The notes under the pieces were generated by a model, which saw only the letters and a list, made by a program, of their open reading frames with translations, did no database searches and had not been told where the DNA came from. A DNA stretch of 64,000 nt from Alcaligenes faecalis (GTDB taxonomy: Bacteria > Pseudomonadota > Gammaproteobacteria > Burkholderiales > Burkholderiaceae_B), in the NCBI RefSeq assembly GCF_009497775.1, contig NZ_CP031012.1, positions 4,057,235 through 4,121,234 of the forward strand, given 5' to 3'. Shown here piece by piece: positions 37,077-52,383 of the stretch; position 1 is the stretch's first letter, and each line of letters starts with the position of its first letter. Position numbers and translations under genes: made by a program.

Positions 37077-39044
37077 ATGAGCAGCCCGGCCCCCAGAAAC
37101 AACAAGCTACTCTCTGACCGGATCCGGAAAGAGTGGCATCTGGTTTCGGGCTTGCTGATGCTGCTGACCTTATTGTTCAGCTCCCTGCGTGATGACTTCG
37201 CGCTGGGCAAGCTGAACAACCTGATTTACGACTTCACCATGGCGGCAGCTCTTCCACAGGCTGCGCCCCCGGATATTGTCATCGTCGCCATCGACGACTA
37301 CAGCATTGCCAATCTGGGCTTCTGGCCCTGGCGACGCATCAACCATGCACAACTGCTGAGCCGTCTTGAACAGGCCCGCGCTGTCGGCATCGATCTGGTC
37401 TTTCAGGAACCCAACCCGGCCTACCCGGATGATGACCTGGCGCTGTCCGAGGCCATCCATCATCACGGGCGCGTTGTGTTGCCGATGATTTATGACACCC
37501 AGCGCCAGACCGTCAATACCGCCATTCCCATGCTCAGCAAGGCGGCCAAGGCATCGGGCTATATCAATATCGAGCCTGATTCAGACGGTGTGGTGCGGCG
37601 TGTCGCCCTGCAGCAGGCGACCCCCTCGGGCCGGGTGCTGCCACACTTCACGATTGCCATGCTGATGACGGGCGGAGATGTGGATCTGGCCCTGCAAGCC
37701 CTGGACTCCAGCCAAACAGACATTCCCCACATTCCCTTTCTGGGCCGCAGCGGTCACTTCCAGACCGTGCCTTACTTCAATGTCCTGAACGGCGATATTC
37801 CGCCTTCCTTCTTCAAGGACAAATACGTGCTGGTGGGTGCCTGGGGCAGTGGGCTGGGCGATACCTTTCCTACCCCTTTGTCCAAAGCCGGCATGAGCAG
37901 CATGTCGGGTGTGGAGATTCTGGCCAATACCTTGCAGGCAGTGCGCAGCAATCAGTGGGTACGCACGCCACCGGCCTGGTTTATTGCGCTGGCCAGCTGC
38001 TTGCCAGTCCTGCTGGCCTGTCAGGTTCTGATTTATCTGTCGCCACGCGCCACCTTGCTTAGCCTGATCGGGCTGGTCTTTGCGATTTTGCTGGTGAACT
38101 GGATCGCCATGCATGGCTTCAACCTGTGGATTCCGCCACTGGCCAGCCTGATTACCGTCCTGCTGGCCTACCCGCTATGGCACTGGCGCAGTCAGGAAGC
38201 GGCGCTGAATCAGGTCACAGAAGAGCTGAACAAACTGCAGCTGGAGTACCCGGATGTCCGAACCGCACTGAACGAGCGCCTATCCGGCTTGAGTGCGCGT
38301 AACTTGCCGCATCGTCTGACCCAGCTGCACAAATCCATCAATCTGCTGCGTCAGGCCCAGACCAAGCGTGAAGAGACCTTGCGCTTTATTTCGCACGATA
38401 TGCGCGCCCCCCAGAACTCGATTCTGGCACTGACCAGCCTGCAACGTCAGGATGACAGCAAGCTGCCGCCAGATCAGTTTCTGCACAAGATGGAAGGCTA
38501 TGCCGAGCAAACGCTGGAGCTGGTGGATAACTTCATCAGCCTGGCACGGGCCGAGGCCATGGAAATGGTATTGAGCCCCCTGAACCTGTCTGATCTGCTG
38601 GCAGACTGTCTGGATGATGCCTGGGCCAGCGCCAGCAAGCGCTCTATCAGCCTGAACCTGAATGACTCGGAACTGGTCTGGGTGAACGGTAATGCACCCA
38701 TGCTGCGCCGTGCCTTTACCAACCTGATTCAGAACGCCATCAAATACGGGCCGGATGGCAACCAGATCGATATTGACCTTGCGCTGGACAAAAACACAGT
38801 TCAGGTATTCGTCAAAGATCAGGGCTGGGGGATTCCGGCAGAAAATCAGGCGACTATTTTTGAACCTTATCATCGAGCCCACGAAAACGCCGCTGGTGCG
38901 CCTTCAGGTAGCGGACTGGGTTTGGCCTTTGTGAAAACCGTGATCAACAAGCACGGCGGGGATATAGCCCTGGACAGCACACGCGAGCAAGGCTGTACCT
39001 TTATCGTCTCCCTGGCCACCGTTGATGTCTCCGATGAAGACTGA
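37077..39044 (+). CDS. CHASE2-domain sensor histidine kinase
   Basis: 655 residues. A first membrane span (about 23-36) is followed by an extracytoplasmic CHASE2 domain (about 45-295, including IVIVAIDDYSIANLGFWPW and KDKYVLVGAWGSG). Three spans follow at about 301-320, 326-345 and 350-367. The cytoplasmic part has a HisKA domain with phospho-acceptor His440 in RFISHDMRAPQNS and an ATPase domain with NLIQNAIKYGP, DQGWGIP and SGSGLGLAFVK. The CHASE2 loop should sense a periplasmic signal, possibly via the LysM-FecR protein. The next gene overlaps its 3' end. Confidence 0.9.
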   Translation: MSSPAPRNNKLLSDRIRKEWHLVSGLLMLLTLLFSSLRDDFALGKLNNLIYDFTMAAALPQAAPPDIVIVAIDDYSIANLGFWPWRRINHAQLLSRLEQARAVGIDLVFQEPNPAYPDDDLALSEAIHHHGRVVLPMIYDTQRQTVNTAIPMLSKAAKASGYINIEPDSDGVVRRVALQQATPSGRVLPHFTIAMLMTGGDVDLALQALDSSQTDIPHIPFLGRSGHFQTVPYFNVLNGDIPPSFFKDKYVLVGAWGSGLGDTFPTPLSKAGMSSMSGVEILANTLQAVRSNQWVRTPPAWFIALASCLPVLLACQVLIYLSPRATLLSLIGLVFAILLVNWIAMHGFNLWIPPLASLITVLLAYPLWHWRSQEAALNQVTEELNKLQLEYPDVRTALNERLSGLSARNLPHRLTQLHKSINLLRQAQTKREETLRFISHDMRAPQNSILALTSLQRQDDSKLPPDQFLHKMEGYAEQTLELVDNFISLARAEAMEMVLSPLNLSDLLADCLDDAWASASKRSISLNLNDSELVWVNGNAPMLRRAFTNLIQNAIKYGPDGNQIDIDLALDKNTVQVFVKDQGWGIPAENQATIFEPYHRAHENAAGAPSGSGLGLAFVKTVINKHGGDIALDSTREQGCTFIVSLATVDVSDED

Positions 39045-39828
39045 ATTCTGGCGTGATGCTGCCCTGCCCTATGTAGAAAGCCGACGCGCCTGTGACAGCC
39101 GTATCTGCTACCAGGAACACAGCCACCCCACCTACTCGATAGGTGCAGTTGATGGCGGTGGCAGCGTCTTTACGGGCGCACCCGGCGGCCCGGTCCGGCT
39201 TGCACCTGGTTCTTTGGTCTTTGTACCCGCGCACCGCAGCCACGCCTGCAATCCTCTGCCTGACCAGTCCTGGAGCTATCAAATGCTGCATCTGGATGCG
39301 GCATGGCTGGCGCAGCTTTGGCAGGAAAGCACAGGACTCAGGCTGGAGGCCCAGGAGCCTATCCGTGTTAGCCACGAACCGCAGCTTTATGCGGCCTACT
39401 GCGAGTTGAACACCCTCTTGTTTTCAGCCGCTCCGATACTGAGCAAAGAAGCAGCGATGATCGACTTTTTGCTGCACCACGGCTCAGCCCAATCCCAGCC
39501 CTTGGCCCCCGCTCCCCCACCTAGCGCCGTTTTGCAGAAAACCCTGGATCGCTGGATAAAAGGCCAGTTAGCCACTATTCCCCTGCACGAACTGGCGCAG
39601 GAAACAGGTTTTAGCCGCTATCAGCTGATTCGCGCCTTTCGTCGCCATACCGGCCTGACGCCACAGCGCTGGCAATTGAATCAGCGTGTCAACCTGGCCC
39701 GTGATGCCTTGCGCCACGGTGATGAGCTGGCTGATATTGCCTATCGCCTGGGCTTTGCCGACCAAAGCCATTTTCAGCGCGTCTTCAAGCACTACACCGG
39801 CGTCACCCCCGGCCAATACCGCAGCTAA
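39034..39828 (+). CDS. AraC-family regulator, probable controller of the LysE exporter
   Basis: About 264 residues from the ATG at 39034; ATG 39025 or TTG 39022 would add a few. No start has a good ribosome site, and translation is probably coupled to the kinase gene, which it overlaps. An N-terminal AraC-type arm/cupin (CYQEHSHPTYSIGAVDGG, FVPAHRSHACNP) precedes two helix-turn-helix motifs (IPLHELAQETGFSRYQLIRAF and LADIAYRLGFADQSHFQRVF). AraC proteins of this layout are commonly paired with LysE exporters like the one 107 bases downstream. Confidence 0.82.
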   Translation: MKTEFWRDAALPYVESRRACDSRICYQEHSHPTYSIGAVDGGGSVFTGAPGGPVRLAPGSLVFVPAHRSHACNPLPDQSWSYQMLHLDAAWLAQLWQESTGLRLEAQEPIRVSHEPQLYAAYCELNTLLFSAAPILSKEAAMIDFLLHHGSAQSQPLAPAPPPSAVLQKTLDRWIKGQLATIPLHELAQETGFSRYQLIRAFRRHTGLTPQRWQLNQRVNLARDALRHGDELADIAYRLGFADQSHFQRVFKHYTGVTPGQYRS

Positions 39829-39935
39829 GGCACACCTCACGCCCCTGCGACCTCTGCTCCAAGGGCGCGCACTTTTATTCAATACGGTCCCCACGCTTCT
39901 GGTCACACTGCGGTTTTGCTCCTGGAAGTACCGCC

Positions 39936-40571
39936 GTGTCCTTGTTCCTGCTGATCGCCAGTACCCATTTCCTGGCCCTGCTTTCCCCCGGCCCTGATTT
40001 CTTCCTGATCGCCCGCAGCACCTTGGCCCATGGTCGCTGGGTCGCAAGCGGTGCTTGCGCTGGTGTCGGCCTGGCCAATGGCCTGTACATCAGCCTGGCG
40101 CTGACGGGTTTTGCCCGGATGAGCACCGGCAGCCCCCTCTTTCTGCTGCTTCAGGGCGCGGGAGGGCTGTATCTGCTGTATTTGGGCGTGAAATTCCTGC
40201 AGGCAGCCCATCACAGCACCCAGCAAAGGATCAGTGCCTCTGGCGCCTCTACAGGCGGCTGGTGGCATCATGCCCTGCTGGGCCTGCTCTCCGGTCTGCT
40301 GAATCCTAAAAACGCTCTGTTTTACGCCAGCCTGGCCTCCGTACTCGCCAGCAGCCGCGCTGGCACCGGTCTGCACATCCTGCTGGGCCTGTGGATGTTT
40401 TTTATCGTTCTGCTCTGGGACTTGTTCATCACGGTTTTGATCGGGCATCCCCACTGGCAACAGCGCATACAAAAGCACTTGCCACGTATCGAGCAGCTTT
40501 GTGGCCTGCTGTTATGCCTGATTGCCGCTGCGGCACTTTTCAATGTGGCCCAACACCTGGTCACAAACTAA
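39936..40571 (+). CDS. LysE/RhtB-family amino-acid exporter
   Basis: 211 residues, with about six membrane spans. THFLALLSPGPDFFLIARST near the N-terminus and GLLNPKNALFYASLASV in the middle are LysE/RhtB signatures. Translation starts at GTG 39936 after GGAAG. Members export amino acids (homoserine, threonine, leucine, lysine); the substrate here is not known. It is probably controlled by the preceding AraC gene. Confidence 0.85.
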   Translation: MSLFLLIASTHFLALLSPGPDFFLIARSTLAHGRWVASGACAGVGLANGLYISLALTGFARMSTGSPLFLLLQGAGGLYLLYLGVKFLQAAHHSTQQRISASGASTGGWWHHALLGLLSGLLNPKNALFYASLASVLASSRAGTGLHILLGLWMFFIVLLWDLFITVLIGHPHWQQRIQKHLPRIEQLCGLLLCLIAAAALFNVAQHLVTN

Positions 40572-40826
40572 ACATCCCGAAAAGCGGAACCTGATCTGCG
40601 CTGCCGTCAAGCTCACTGGGGGCGATAGAGTGAGGCTGTTAGAGCCACATCAAACGATAAGAAAACAAATCATTTACGGGCTCGGATGCGGCAATATAAG
40701 CCGGTAAAATAGTCCGGGTCTTTGTTTTGTTAAGCACCTTGAGTGCGCTACAGTCTATGCTGTAAGACCGGAACAACACCCCCGTGTCCCGTTCCTTTTT
40801 TTGTCAGTTTTCGAGGAGTTACTAGA

Positions 40827-41273
40827 ATGTTTGCCAAACTTGCTTTCACAGCCGTTCTTGGATTGGCCAGCGTGCCTGCTTTTGCTGCTTGCGACGTTAC
40901 CATCGAAGGCAATGACTCCATGCAGTTCAACACCAAGAGCATCGTTGTTGACAAGACATGCAAGGAATTCACAATCAACCTGAAACACACCGGCAAGCTG
41001 CCTAAAGCAGCCATGGGCCACAACGTCGTTATCTCGAAGAAAGCCGATGAAAGCGCTGTTGCTACCGATGGCATGAAAGCCGGTCTGGACAACAACTACG
41101 TTAAAGCCGGTGACGAGCGCGTGATCGCTCACACTGACGTGGTCGGCGGCGGTGAAAGCACCTCCGTAACCTTTGACGTCTCCAAGCTGCAAGCCGGCGA
41201 AGACTACGCTTTCTTTTGCTCCTTCCCAGGTCACTGGAGCATCATGACTGGCGAAATCAAGCTGGGTAGCTAA
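40827..41273 (+). CDS. azu: Azurin (periplasmic blue copper protein)
   Basis: 148 residues from the ATG at 40827, with GAGGAG upstream. A 20-residue signal peptide ends PAFA, and the mature protein has 128 residues. The type-1 copper ligands are His in MGHNVV and Cys, His and Met in [12 protein letters not shown] (mature 45, 111, 116, 120; standard numbering 46, 112, 117, 121). The disulfide cysteines Cys2 and Cys25 of the mature chain are present. Azurin carries electrons to nitrite reductase, cytochrome c peroxidase or amine dehydrogenases. It is a single-gene unit with its own terminator, and I could not fix an FNR/Anr box upstream. Confidence 0.97.
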   Translation: MFAKLAFTAVLGLASVPAFAACDVTIEGNDSMQFNTKSIVVDKTCKEFTINLKHTGKLPKAAMGHNVVISKKADESAVATDGMKAGLDNNYVKAGDERVIAHTDVVGGGESTSVTFDVSKLQAGEDYAFFCSFPGHWSIMTGEIKLGS

Positions 41274-41305
41274 GCGCATCCGCTTATAGCCGCCAGACGG
41301 CCATG

Positions 41306-41345
41306 AAAAAACCCCACGTGGCATAGCCATGTGGGGTTTTTTTTT
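41306..41345. terminator. Bidirectional terminator between azurin and rpoC
   Basis: ACCCCACGTGGC / GCCATGTGGGGT stem with loop ATA, six A on the left and nine T on the right. It should terminate azu on the + strand and catch transcripts leaving rpoC on the minus strand. Confidence 0.88.
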
Positions 41346-41390
41346 AAGCTCGAACTAGCTGGTTTTATCCGATTACCTGAAGGTATCGGC

Positions 41391-41412
41391 CCACCCTGGA
41401 TAGCCAGGGTGG
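41391..41412. repeat. Perfect hairpin after rpoC
   Basis: CCACCCTGG-ATAG-CCAGGGTGG lies 18 bases after the rpoC stop on the minus strand. There is no T-run directly after it, so it is more likely a 3' stabilising stem before the terminator at 41306-41345. Confidence 0.6.
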
Positions 41413-41430
41413 GGAACCACTATATCCTGC

Positions 41431-45692
<4,262 letters not shown>

Positions 45693-45693
<1 letters not shown>

Positions 45694-48600
45694 TATTTAC
45701 GCTCCAAATCCATGTCCAGGGACAAGGAACGGATTTCCTTGACCAGAACGTTAAAGGACTCCGGCATACCGGCGTCGATCACGTGGTCACCCTTGACAAT
45801 GTTCTCGTAGACCTTGGTACGGCCGGCGATGTCGTCGGATTTAACCGTGAGCATTTCCTGCAGGGTGTAGGCGGCGCCATAAGCTTCCAGCGCCCAGACT
45901 TCCATCTCCCCGAAACGCTGACCACCGAACTGCGCCTTACCACCCAGCGGCTGCTGAGTAACCAGCGAGTATGGGCCAGTGGAACGAGCGTGCATCTTGT
46001 CATCGACCAGGTGATGCAGCTTCAGGTAGTGCATGTAGCCTACGGTGACCATACGCTCAAAGGCTTCGCCGGTACGACCATCAAACAGGCGAACCTGAGT
46101 GCGGTGTGGTGCCAGCTGCAGGTTCTCGGCGATGTCGTCAGGGTAGGCCAGACGCAACATCTGGTCGATTTCCTGCTCGGTTGCACCGTCGAACACTGGC
46201 GTTGCCAATGGCAGACCTTTCTGCAAGTTGGTGGCCATGTTCATCACTTCGTCGTCAGTCAACTCGTTGATGCGAGTCTTCTTGCCGGCAGTGTTGTAGA
46301 CCTTGTCCAGGAACGCGCGCAGTTCGGAAACCTGCACGTTCTTTTCTTCTTGCATCATGTCGTTGATGCGGTGGCCAATACCCTTGGCAGCCCAACCCAG
46401 GTGAACTTCCAGAACCTGACCCACGTTCATACGCGAAGGCACGCCCAGCGGGTTCAGAACGATGTCCACAGGAGTACCGTCAGCCATGTGCGGCATGTCT
46501 TCCACGGGAACGATGCGGGAAACCACACCCTTGTTACCGTGACGACCGGCCATCTTGTCACCAGGCTGCAGACGACGCTTAACAGCCAGGTAAACCTTGA
46601 CCATCTTCAGCACGCCAGGAGGCAGCTCGTCGCCTTGGGTGAGCTTCTTGCGCTTTTCTTCAAAAGCCAAGTCGAACTGGTGACGCTTTTGCTCCAAGGA
46701 TTCCTTGGTGTGCTCCAGCACCAGTGCGTGTTGCTCGTCAGCCAGACGGATGTCGAACCACTGCCAGCGATCCAGATCGTTCAGGTAATCAGCGGCCAGC
46801 TCGGTGCCCTTGGGCAGCTTGCGTGGACCACCGTTGACGGTTTTGCCGACCAGGAACTTCAAGGCACGGTCAAAGGCGTCGTCTTCAACGATTTGCAGCT
46901 GGTCGTTCAGGTCCTGGCGGTAGCGACGCAGTTCATCATCAATGATGGACTGGGCGCGCTTGTCACGCTCGATACCTTCACGGGTAAAGACTTGAACGTC
47001 GATCACCGTACCGACCATGCCCGAAGGCACGCGCAGGGAGGTGTCTTTAACGTCAGAGGCTTTTTCACCAAAAATGGCGCGCAGCAGCTTTTCTTCCGGA
47101 GTCAGCTGAGTTTCACCCTTGGGTGTCACTTTACCGACCAGCACGTCGTCGGCACGCACTTCGGCGCCGATGTACACAATGCCGGAATCGTCCAGACGGT
47201 TCAGCTGAATTTCGGACAGGTTGCTGATATCGCGAGTGATATCCTCAGGCCCCAGCTTCGTGTCACGGGCAACAACCGTCAGCTCTTCGATGTGAACCGA
47301 AGTGTAGCGATCATCAGCCACGACCTTCTCGGAGATCAGAATCGAGTCCTCGAAGTTGTAGCCGTTCCAGGGCATAAAGGCGATCAGCATGTTCTGACCC
47401 AGAGCCAATTCGCCCAGGTCAGTCGATGCGCCGTCAGCCAGCACGTCACCACGAGCCACGATATCGCCACGTTTGACGATAGGACGCTGGTTAATGTTGG
47501 TGTTCTGGTTGGAACGGGTGTACTTGGTCATGTTGTAGATATCTACACCGACCTCGCCAGCCACGTTCTCGTCATCGTGCACGCGAATAACCACGCGCTG
47601 TGCGTCAACGTCTACCACCACACCGCCACGACGGGCTTGTACGGTTGTACCCGAGTCAACAGCAACAGTACGTTCGATACCGGTACCGACCAAAGGCTTC
47701 TCAGGGCGCAGGCAAGGAACTGCCTGACGCTGCATGTTGGCGCCCATCAGTGCTCGGTTGGCGTCATCGTGCTCCAGGAACGGAATCAGCGAAGCAGCCA
47801 CAGACACGATCTGCGAAGGAGCCACGTCCATGTAATGGATGTTCTCTGGCGCAGTCATCATGGTTTCGCCAGCTTCACGGCAGGCAACCAGATCGTCAGC
47901 AAAGGCACCGTCTTCGGTCAACTCGGCGTTAGCCTGAGCGATGACGTAATTGCTTTCTTCAATAGCCGACAGGTAATCGATCTGTTCACTGACCTTGCCG
48001 TCAACAATCTTGCGGTAAGGCGTTTCCAGGAAGCCGTACTCGTTCAGACGAGCGTACAGCGCCATGGAGTTGATCAGACCAATGTTTGGACCTTCAGGCG
48101 TTTCAATCGGGCACACGCGACCGTAGTGGGTTGGGTGCACGTCGCGCACCTCAAAGCCCGCACGTTCACGAGTCAGACCACCAGGGCCCAGTGCCGAAAC
48201 ACGACGCTTGTGCGTGATCTCGGACAAGGGGTTGGTTTGGTCCATAAACTGCGACAGCTGGCTGGAACCGAAGAACTCTTTAACAGCCGCAGAGATGGGC
48301 TTGGAGTTGATCAGATCGTGCGGCATCAGGTTTTCGGTCTCGGCCTGGCCCAGACGTTCCTTGACAGCACGTTCCACACGCACCAGACCGGCGCGGAATT
48401 GGTTTTCGGCCAATTCGCCAACGCAACGAACACGACGGTTACCCAGGTGATCGATATCGTCGATCTGACCGCGGCCGTTACGCAGACTCACCAGCACCTG
48501 AATGGTGTCCAGGATGTCTTCGTCGGTCAGGGTCATGGGACCTTCAATGCTGTCACCACGGCCCAGACGGCTGTTGACCTTCATACGACCCACGCGCGAC

Positions 48601-49805
48601 AAGTCGTAGGACTCTTCGCTGTAGAACAGACGGTTGAACAGGGCCTCAACCGCTTCTTCGGTTGGTGGCTCGCCGGGACGCATCATGCGATAGATCGCGA
48701 TACGGGCAGCATTGGAATCCGCTGTTTCATCCGTGCGCAGGGTCAGGGAGATAAAGCCGCCCTGGTCCAGTTCATTGATGTACAGGGTCTCGAAATCACG
48801 CACATTGGCTGCGCGCATTTCGGCCAGAATGGATTCGGTGATTTCGTCGTTGGCGTTGGCAATCACTTCGCCGGTTTCGGCGTTGATGATGTTCTTGGCC
48901 AGCACACGACCCAGAAGGAAATCTTCCGGGATGGAAATGTATTCGATCTTGGCTGCTTGCAGGTCGCGCAAATGCTTGGCATTGATACGCTTGTCCTTTT
49001 CAACCAGTACGCGACCGTCACGGTCGGTAATGTCGAAACGGGCAACCTCGCCCTTCCAGTGTTCTGGAACGAATTGCAGCTTGCCACCTTCCTGGTGCAG
49101 TTCGATGTGATCGAACTCGAAGAAGTGGGCCAGGATCTGCTCTGGCGTCAGGCCAATGGCCTTTAGCAAGATAGTCACAGGCATCTTGCGACGACGGTCG
49201 ATACGGAAGAACAGAATGTCCTTGGGATCGAACTCGAAGTCCAGCCAGGAACCACGGTAAGGAATCACGCGCGCCGAGAACAGCAACTTGCCCGAGCTGT
49301 GCGTTTTACCGCGGTCATGTTCAAAGAACACGCCGGGGGAACGGTGCAGCTGGGAAACGATGACTCGTTCGGTACCGTTGATCACAAAAGAGCCGTTATC
49401 AGTCATCAGGGGCATTTCGCCCATGTAGACTTCTTGCTCTTTTACTTCCTTGACGGTAGGCTTGCTCACCTCGCGGTCCATGAGGACCAGACGAACCTTC
49501 GCCCGCAAGGGGGAGGCATAGGTCAAACCACGAAGTTGACACTCTTTGACGTCGAACACCGGCTCGCCGAGCGTATAGCTCACGAACTCTAGCCGCGCCA
49601 TTTGGTTATGGCTTACTATTGGAAATATGGAACTGAAAGCTTCCTGCAAGCCTTCAACCTTACGCTGAGAAGGCAGCGTGTCCTTCTGCAAGAAGGTTCT
49701 GAAAGAATGCAGCTGGGTAGCCAACAGGTAAGGAACCTGCTGTACGTCTTCACGTTTGGCGAAGCTCTTGCGTATGCGCTTTTTTTCGGTGTACGAATAA
49801 GGCAT
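45693..49805 (-). CDS. rpoB: RNA polymerase beta subunit
   Basis: 1370 residues from the ATG at 49805, chosen because CGGAG is at proper spacing and [15 protein letters not shown] is the usual start; a GTG two codons earlier is less likely. The rifampicin-binding region reads [20 protein letters not shown], a wild-type pattern with Thr where E. coli has Asn518. The conserved C-terminal part includes KPGDK-like [15 protein letters not shown]. It lies downstream of rplL across a 162-base gap with a hairpin. Confidence 0.98.
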
Positions 49806-49922
49806 GAGCACTCCGACTCAAGGGTTACACGGACCGTCAACCACGGCCCTGGTTTACGACTCTAAAAAACCCGACTTTCTACAATACTAATTAAAAATCG
49901 TGGGTTTTCTGGAAACGCAAAA

Positions 49923-49953
49923 GCCCGGGAAGGCTTGAAACGCATTCCCGGGC
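49923..49953 (-). terminator. Attenuator-like hairpin between rplL and rpoB
   Basis: GCCCGGGAA (49923-49931) and TTCCCGGGC (49945-49953) form a perfect 9-base stem. On the minus strand it is followed by CTTTTG, a weak T-run. E. coli has an attenuator and an RNase III site in the same place, which lets ribosomal protein genes be transcribed more than rpoBC. The same role is likely here but unproven. Confidence 0.6.
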
Positions 49954-49967
49954 ATCTATCGATACTC

Positions 49968-50345
49968 TTACTTGAGCTCGATCTTGGCGCCAGCTTCTTC
50001 CAGCTTCTTCTGAGCGTCTTCAGCATCAGCTTTGGACAGGCCTTCTTTAACAGCCTTAGGAGCACCGTCAACCAGATCTTTGGCTTCTTTCAGGCCCAGA
50101 CCGGTGATTTCGCGCACGACTTTAATGACGCTAACTTTGTTTGCGCCAACGTCAGCCAGGAACACGGTGAATTCGGTTTGCTCTTCAGCGGCAGCAGCAG
50201 CGCCACCAGCAGCAGGAGCTGCAACAGCAACAGCGGCGGCAGCAGCCGACACACCGAATTTTTCTTCCATTTCTTTGATCAGCTCGGACAGTTCGAGCAC
50301 GGACATTGCGCCGATGGCGTCAAGGATTTCAGCTTTAGTAGCCAT
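49968..50345 (-). CDS. rplL: 50S ribosomal protein L7/L12
   Basis: 125 residues. The N-terminal dimer domain is followed by an Ala-rich hinge at about 35-55 ([15 protein letters not shown]) and the factor-binding C-terminal domain ([20 protein letters not shown]). It recruits translation factors to the ribosome and partners L10, encoded just upstream. Confidence 0.98.
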   Translation of the reverse strand: MATKAEILDAIGAMSVLELSELIKEMEEKFGVSAAAAAVAVAAPAAGGAAAAAEEQTEFTVFLADVGANKVSVIKVVREITGLGLKEAKDLVDGAPKAVKEGLSKADAEDAQKKLEEAGAKIELK

Positions 50346-50424
50346 TTTTAAGAACTCCAGATATTAGGTAAATGCCAGGTTTGGTTGTCGTTCGCAACGA
50401 CGAAGTTTCCTGAAGGAAAACCGC

Positions 50425-50949
50425 TTACGCAGCTTCTTTCTGATCGCGCACAGCCGCCAGGCCGCGAACAAACTTGGTGGGAACTTCGTTAAGCGTACGC
50501 ACAAAAGTAGCGATAGGTGCTTGCATGGTGCCCAGCAGTTTCGCCAGCAATTCGTCGCGCGAGGGCATTGTGGCCAGAGCCTTAACACCATCAGCATTCA
50601 GAACGCTATTGGGCAGCGCACCGCCCATGACGACCAATTTGTCATTGGTCTTGGCAAAATCTGCAACGACTTTCGCCGCAGCAACGGGATCTTCACTGAT
50701 GGCGTACATCAGAGGACCCACGAGCTGGCTGGAGATACCGTCAAACGAGGTACCTTCCAACGAACGACGAACCAGGGTGTTTTTCAACACACGCAGGTAG
50801 ACGCCAGACTCACGCGCTTTTTTGCGCAATACGGTAGCAGAAGCGACGTCCAGACCACGGTACTCGGCGATAATGATCGATTGGGCCTTTGCCAGTTCGG
50901 CAGTGACTTCTTCGATGACTACCGCTTTCTCTTCACGATTGAGACTCAC
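50425..50949 (-). CDS. rplJ: 50S ribosomal protein L10
   Basis: 174 residues from the GTG at 50949, chosen because AAGGAG lies nine bases upstream and [14 protein letters not shown] is the usual start. L10 anchors L7/L12 on the large subunit stalk and, with L12, represses its own mRNA in E. coli. It is preceded by a 233-base non-coding leader. Confidence 0.95.
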   Translation of the reverse strand: MSLNREEKAVVIEEVTAELAKAQSIIIAEYRGLDVASATVLRKKARESGVYLRVLKNTLVRRSLEGTSFDGISSQLVGPLMYAISEDPVAAAKVVADFAKTNDKLVVMGGALPNSVLNADGVKALATMPSRDELLAKLLGTMQAPIATFVRTLNEVPTKFVRGLAAVRDQKEAA

Positions 50950-51182
50950 GGTTGAACACTCCTTCAAACGATGTCGGGAAGGCTTCCCAACATCAACCGA
51001 ATGCGGCGCACCTGGACGAGTTCTATTACGAATTCTTCCACGGGCGCCGTCTACGTTGGATGGGACGTTTTGCCCCGATTAAGCAGTGAGATGACAAGTC
51101 AGCCAACTGCTCCAACGGTCTTTGACAGCAGTGACCCTGTAAACAGGATCACAGCCCAAAGTTCTTTTTTTCCAACTGTTGA
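50950..51182 (-). promoter_or_regulatory. Probable L10 leader (rplJL autoregulation region)
   Basis: This 233-base gap between rplA and rplJ has no gene. Many bacteria carry the structured L10-binding leader here. On the minus strand several paired elements are visible, including GATCCTGTTTACAGGGTC near 51140. I cannot confirm the L10 leader fold by hand, so the call rests on position. Confidence 0.5.
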
Positions 51183-51878
51183 TTAAACAGTCAGAGATGC
51201 AATTTCAACACGTGCACCGCCACCCATGGTGGAGGACACGGCAACCTTGCGCAGGTAAACACCCTTGGCAGCGGCTGGACGAGCCTTGTTCAAGGCGTCA
51301 ACCAGAGCAACCAGGTTGGTCTGCAGCTGTTCAACGTTGAACGAAGCGCGACCGATGGTGCTGTGAATGATACCGGCCTTGTCAGTACGGTATTGAACTT
51401 GACCAGCCTTGGCGTTCTTGACAGCCGTGGCAACGTCAGGAGTCACAGTACCAACCTTGGGGTTTGGCATCAGGCCACGAGGACCCAGAACCTGACCCAG
51501 GGTACCAACAACACGCATGGTGTCGGGCGAAGCGATCACAACGTCAAAGTCCATTTGACCGGCTTTGATTTGCTCAGCCAGATCGTCCAGACCAACGATG
51601 TCAGCACCAGCTTCACGAGCGGCGTCGGCTTTTTCACCTTGGGCGAAAACGGCAACACGCACGGATTTACCGGTACCAGCAGGCAGAACCACCGAGCCAC
51701 GGACCAATTGGTCGGACTTACGGGGATCGATGCCCAGCTGAACAGCGATATCGATGGATTCGTCGAACTTGGCAGTGGCAGTGTCTTTCACCAGGGCCAG
51801 AGCTTCGGCCACAGGGTAGAACTTGTTGCGGTCGATCTTGGCAGCAATAGCGGCTGCGCGTTTGCTTACTTTAGCCAT
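51183..51878 (-). CDS. rplA: 50S ribosomal protein L1
   Basis: 231 residues with [20 protein letters not shown] near residue 40 and the [19 protein letters not shown] signature. L1 forms the mobile stalk near the E site and in E. coli represses rplKA. It starts three bases after the rplK stop. Confidence 0.98.
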   Translation of the reverse strand: MAKVSKRAAAIAAKIDRNKFYPVAEALALVKDTATAKFDESIDIAVQLGIDPRKSDQLVRGSVVLPAGTGKSVRVAVFAQGEKADAAREAGADIVGLDDLAEQIKAGQMDFDVVIASPDTMRVVGTLGQVLGPRGLMPNPKVGTVTPDVATAVKNAKAGQVQYRTDKAGIIHSTIGRASFNVEQLQTNLVALVDALNKARPAAAKGVYLRKVAVSSTMGGGARVEIASLTV

Positions 51879-51881
51879 GAC

Positions 51882-52316
51882 TTACACCACCCCTTCAACG
51901 TTGATGCCCATGCTGCGAGCGCTACCAGCGATGGTACGCACAGCGGCGTCCAGATCGGCAGCGGTCAGGTCGGGTTGTTTGGTCTTGGCGATTTCTTCAG
52001 CCTGTGCACGAGTCAGCGTACCGACCTTGTCCACGTTAGGACGTGCAGAACCGGATTTGATACCAGCAGCCTTTTTGATCAGGATGGTTGCTGGAGGAGT
52101 CTTCATGATGAACGTGAAGCTCTTGTCAGCAAAAGCGGTGATCACCACAGGAATTGGCAGACCGGGTTCCAGACCCTGTGTCTGGGCGTTGAACGCCTTG
52201 CAGAATTCCATGATGTTCAGACCGCGCTGACCCAGCGCTGGACCGATTGGAGGGGATGGGTTTGCCTTACCAGCTGGGACTTGCAGCTTGATAAAGCCGA
52301 CGATTTTCTTCGCCAT
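51882..52316 (-). CDS. rplK: 50S ribosomal protein L11
   Basis: 144 residues from the ATG at 52316 ([20 protein letters not shown]), the standard start; an upstream in-frame codon would add 11 atypical residues. The [20 protein letters not shown] proline region, where thiostrepton contacts occur, is intact. It lies between nusG and rplA. Confidence 0.98.
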   Translation of the reverse strand: MAKKIVGFIKLQVPAGKANPSPPIGPALGQRGLNIMEFCKAFNAQTQGLEPGLPIPVVITAFADKSFTFIMKTPPATILIKKAAGIKSGSARPNVDKVGTLTRAQAEEIAKTKQPDLTAADLDAAVRTIAGSARSMGINVEGVV

Positions 52317-52383
52317 GCTTAGCTCCTTGCGGGTGATGACGCCTGACACATGATGCGGCAGGCTTCCCGGGGGTTGTAATTAA

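Noticed and set aside
45783..49166. A + strand frame of over 1100 codons opposite rpoB
   Set aside because: Same cause as for rpoC; the sense strand is unmistakably rpoB.
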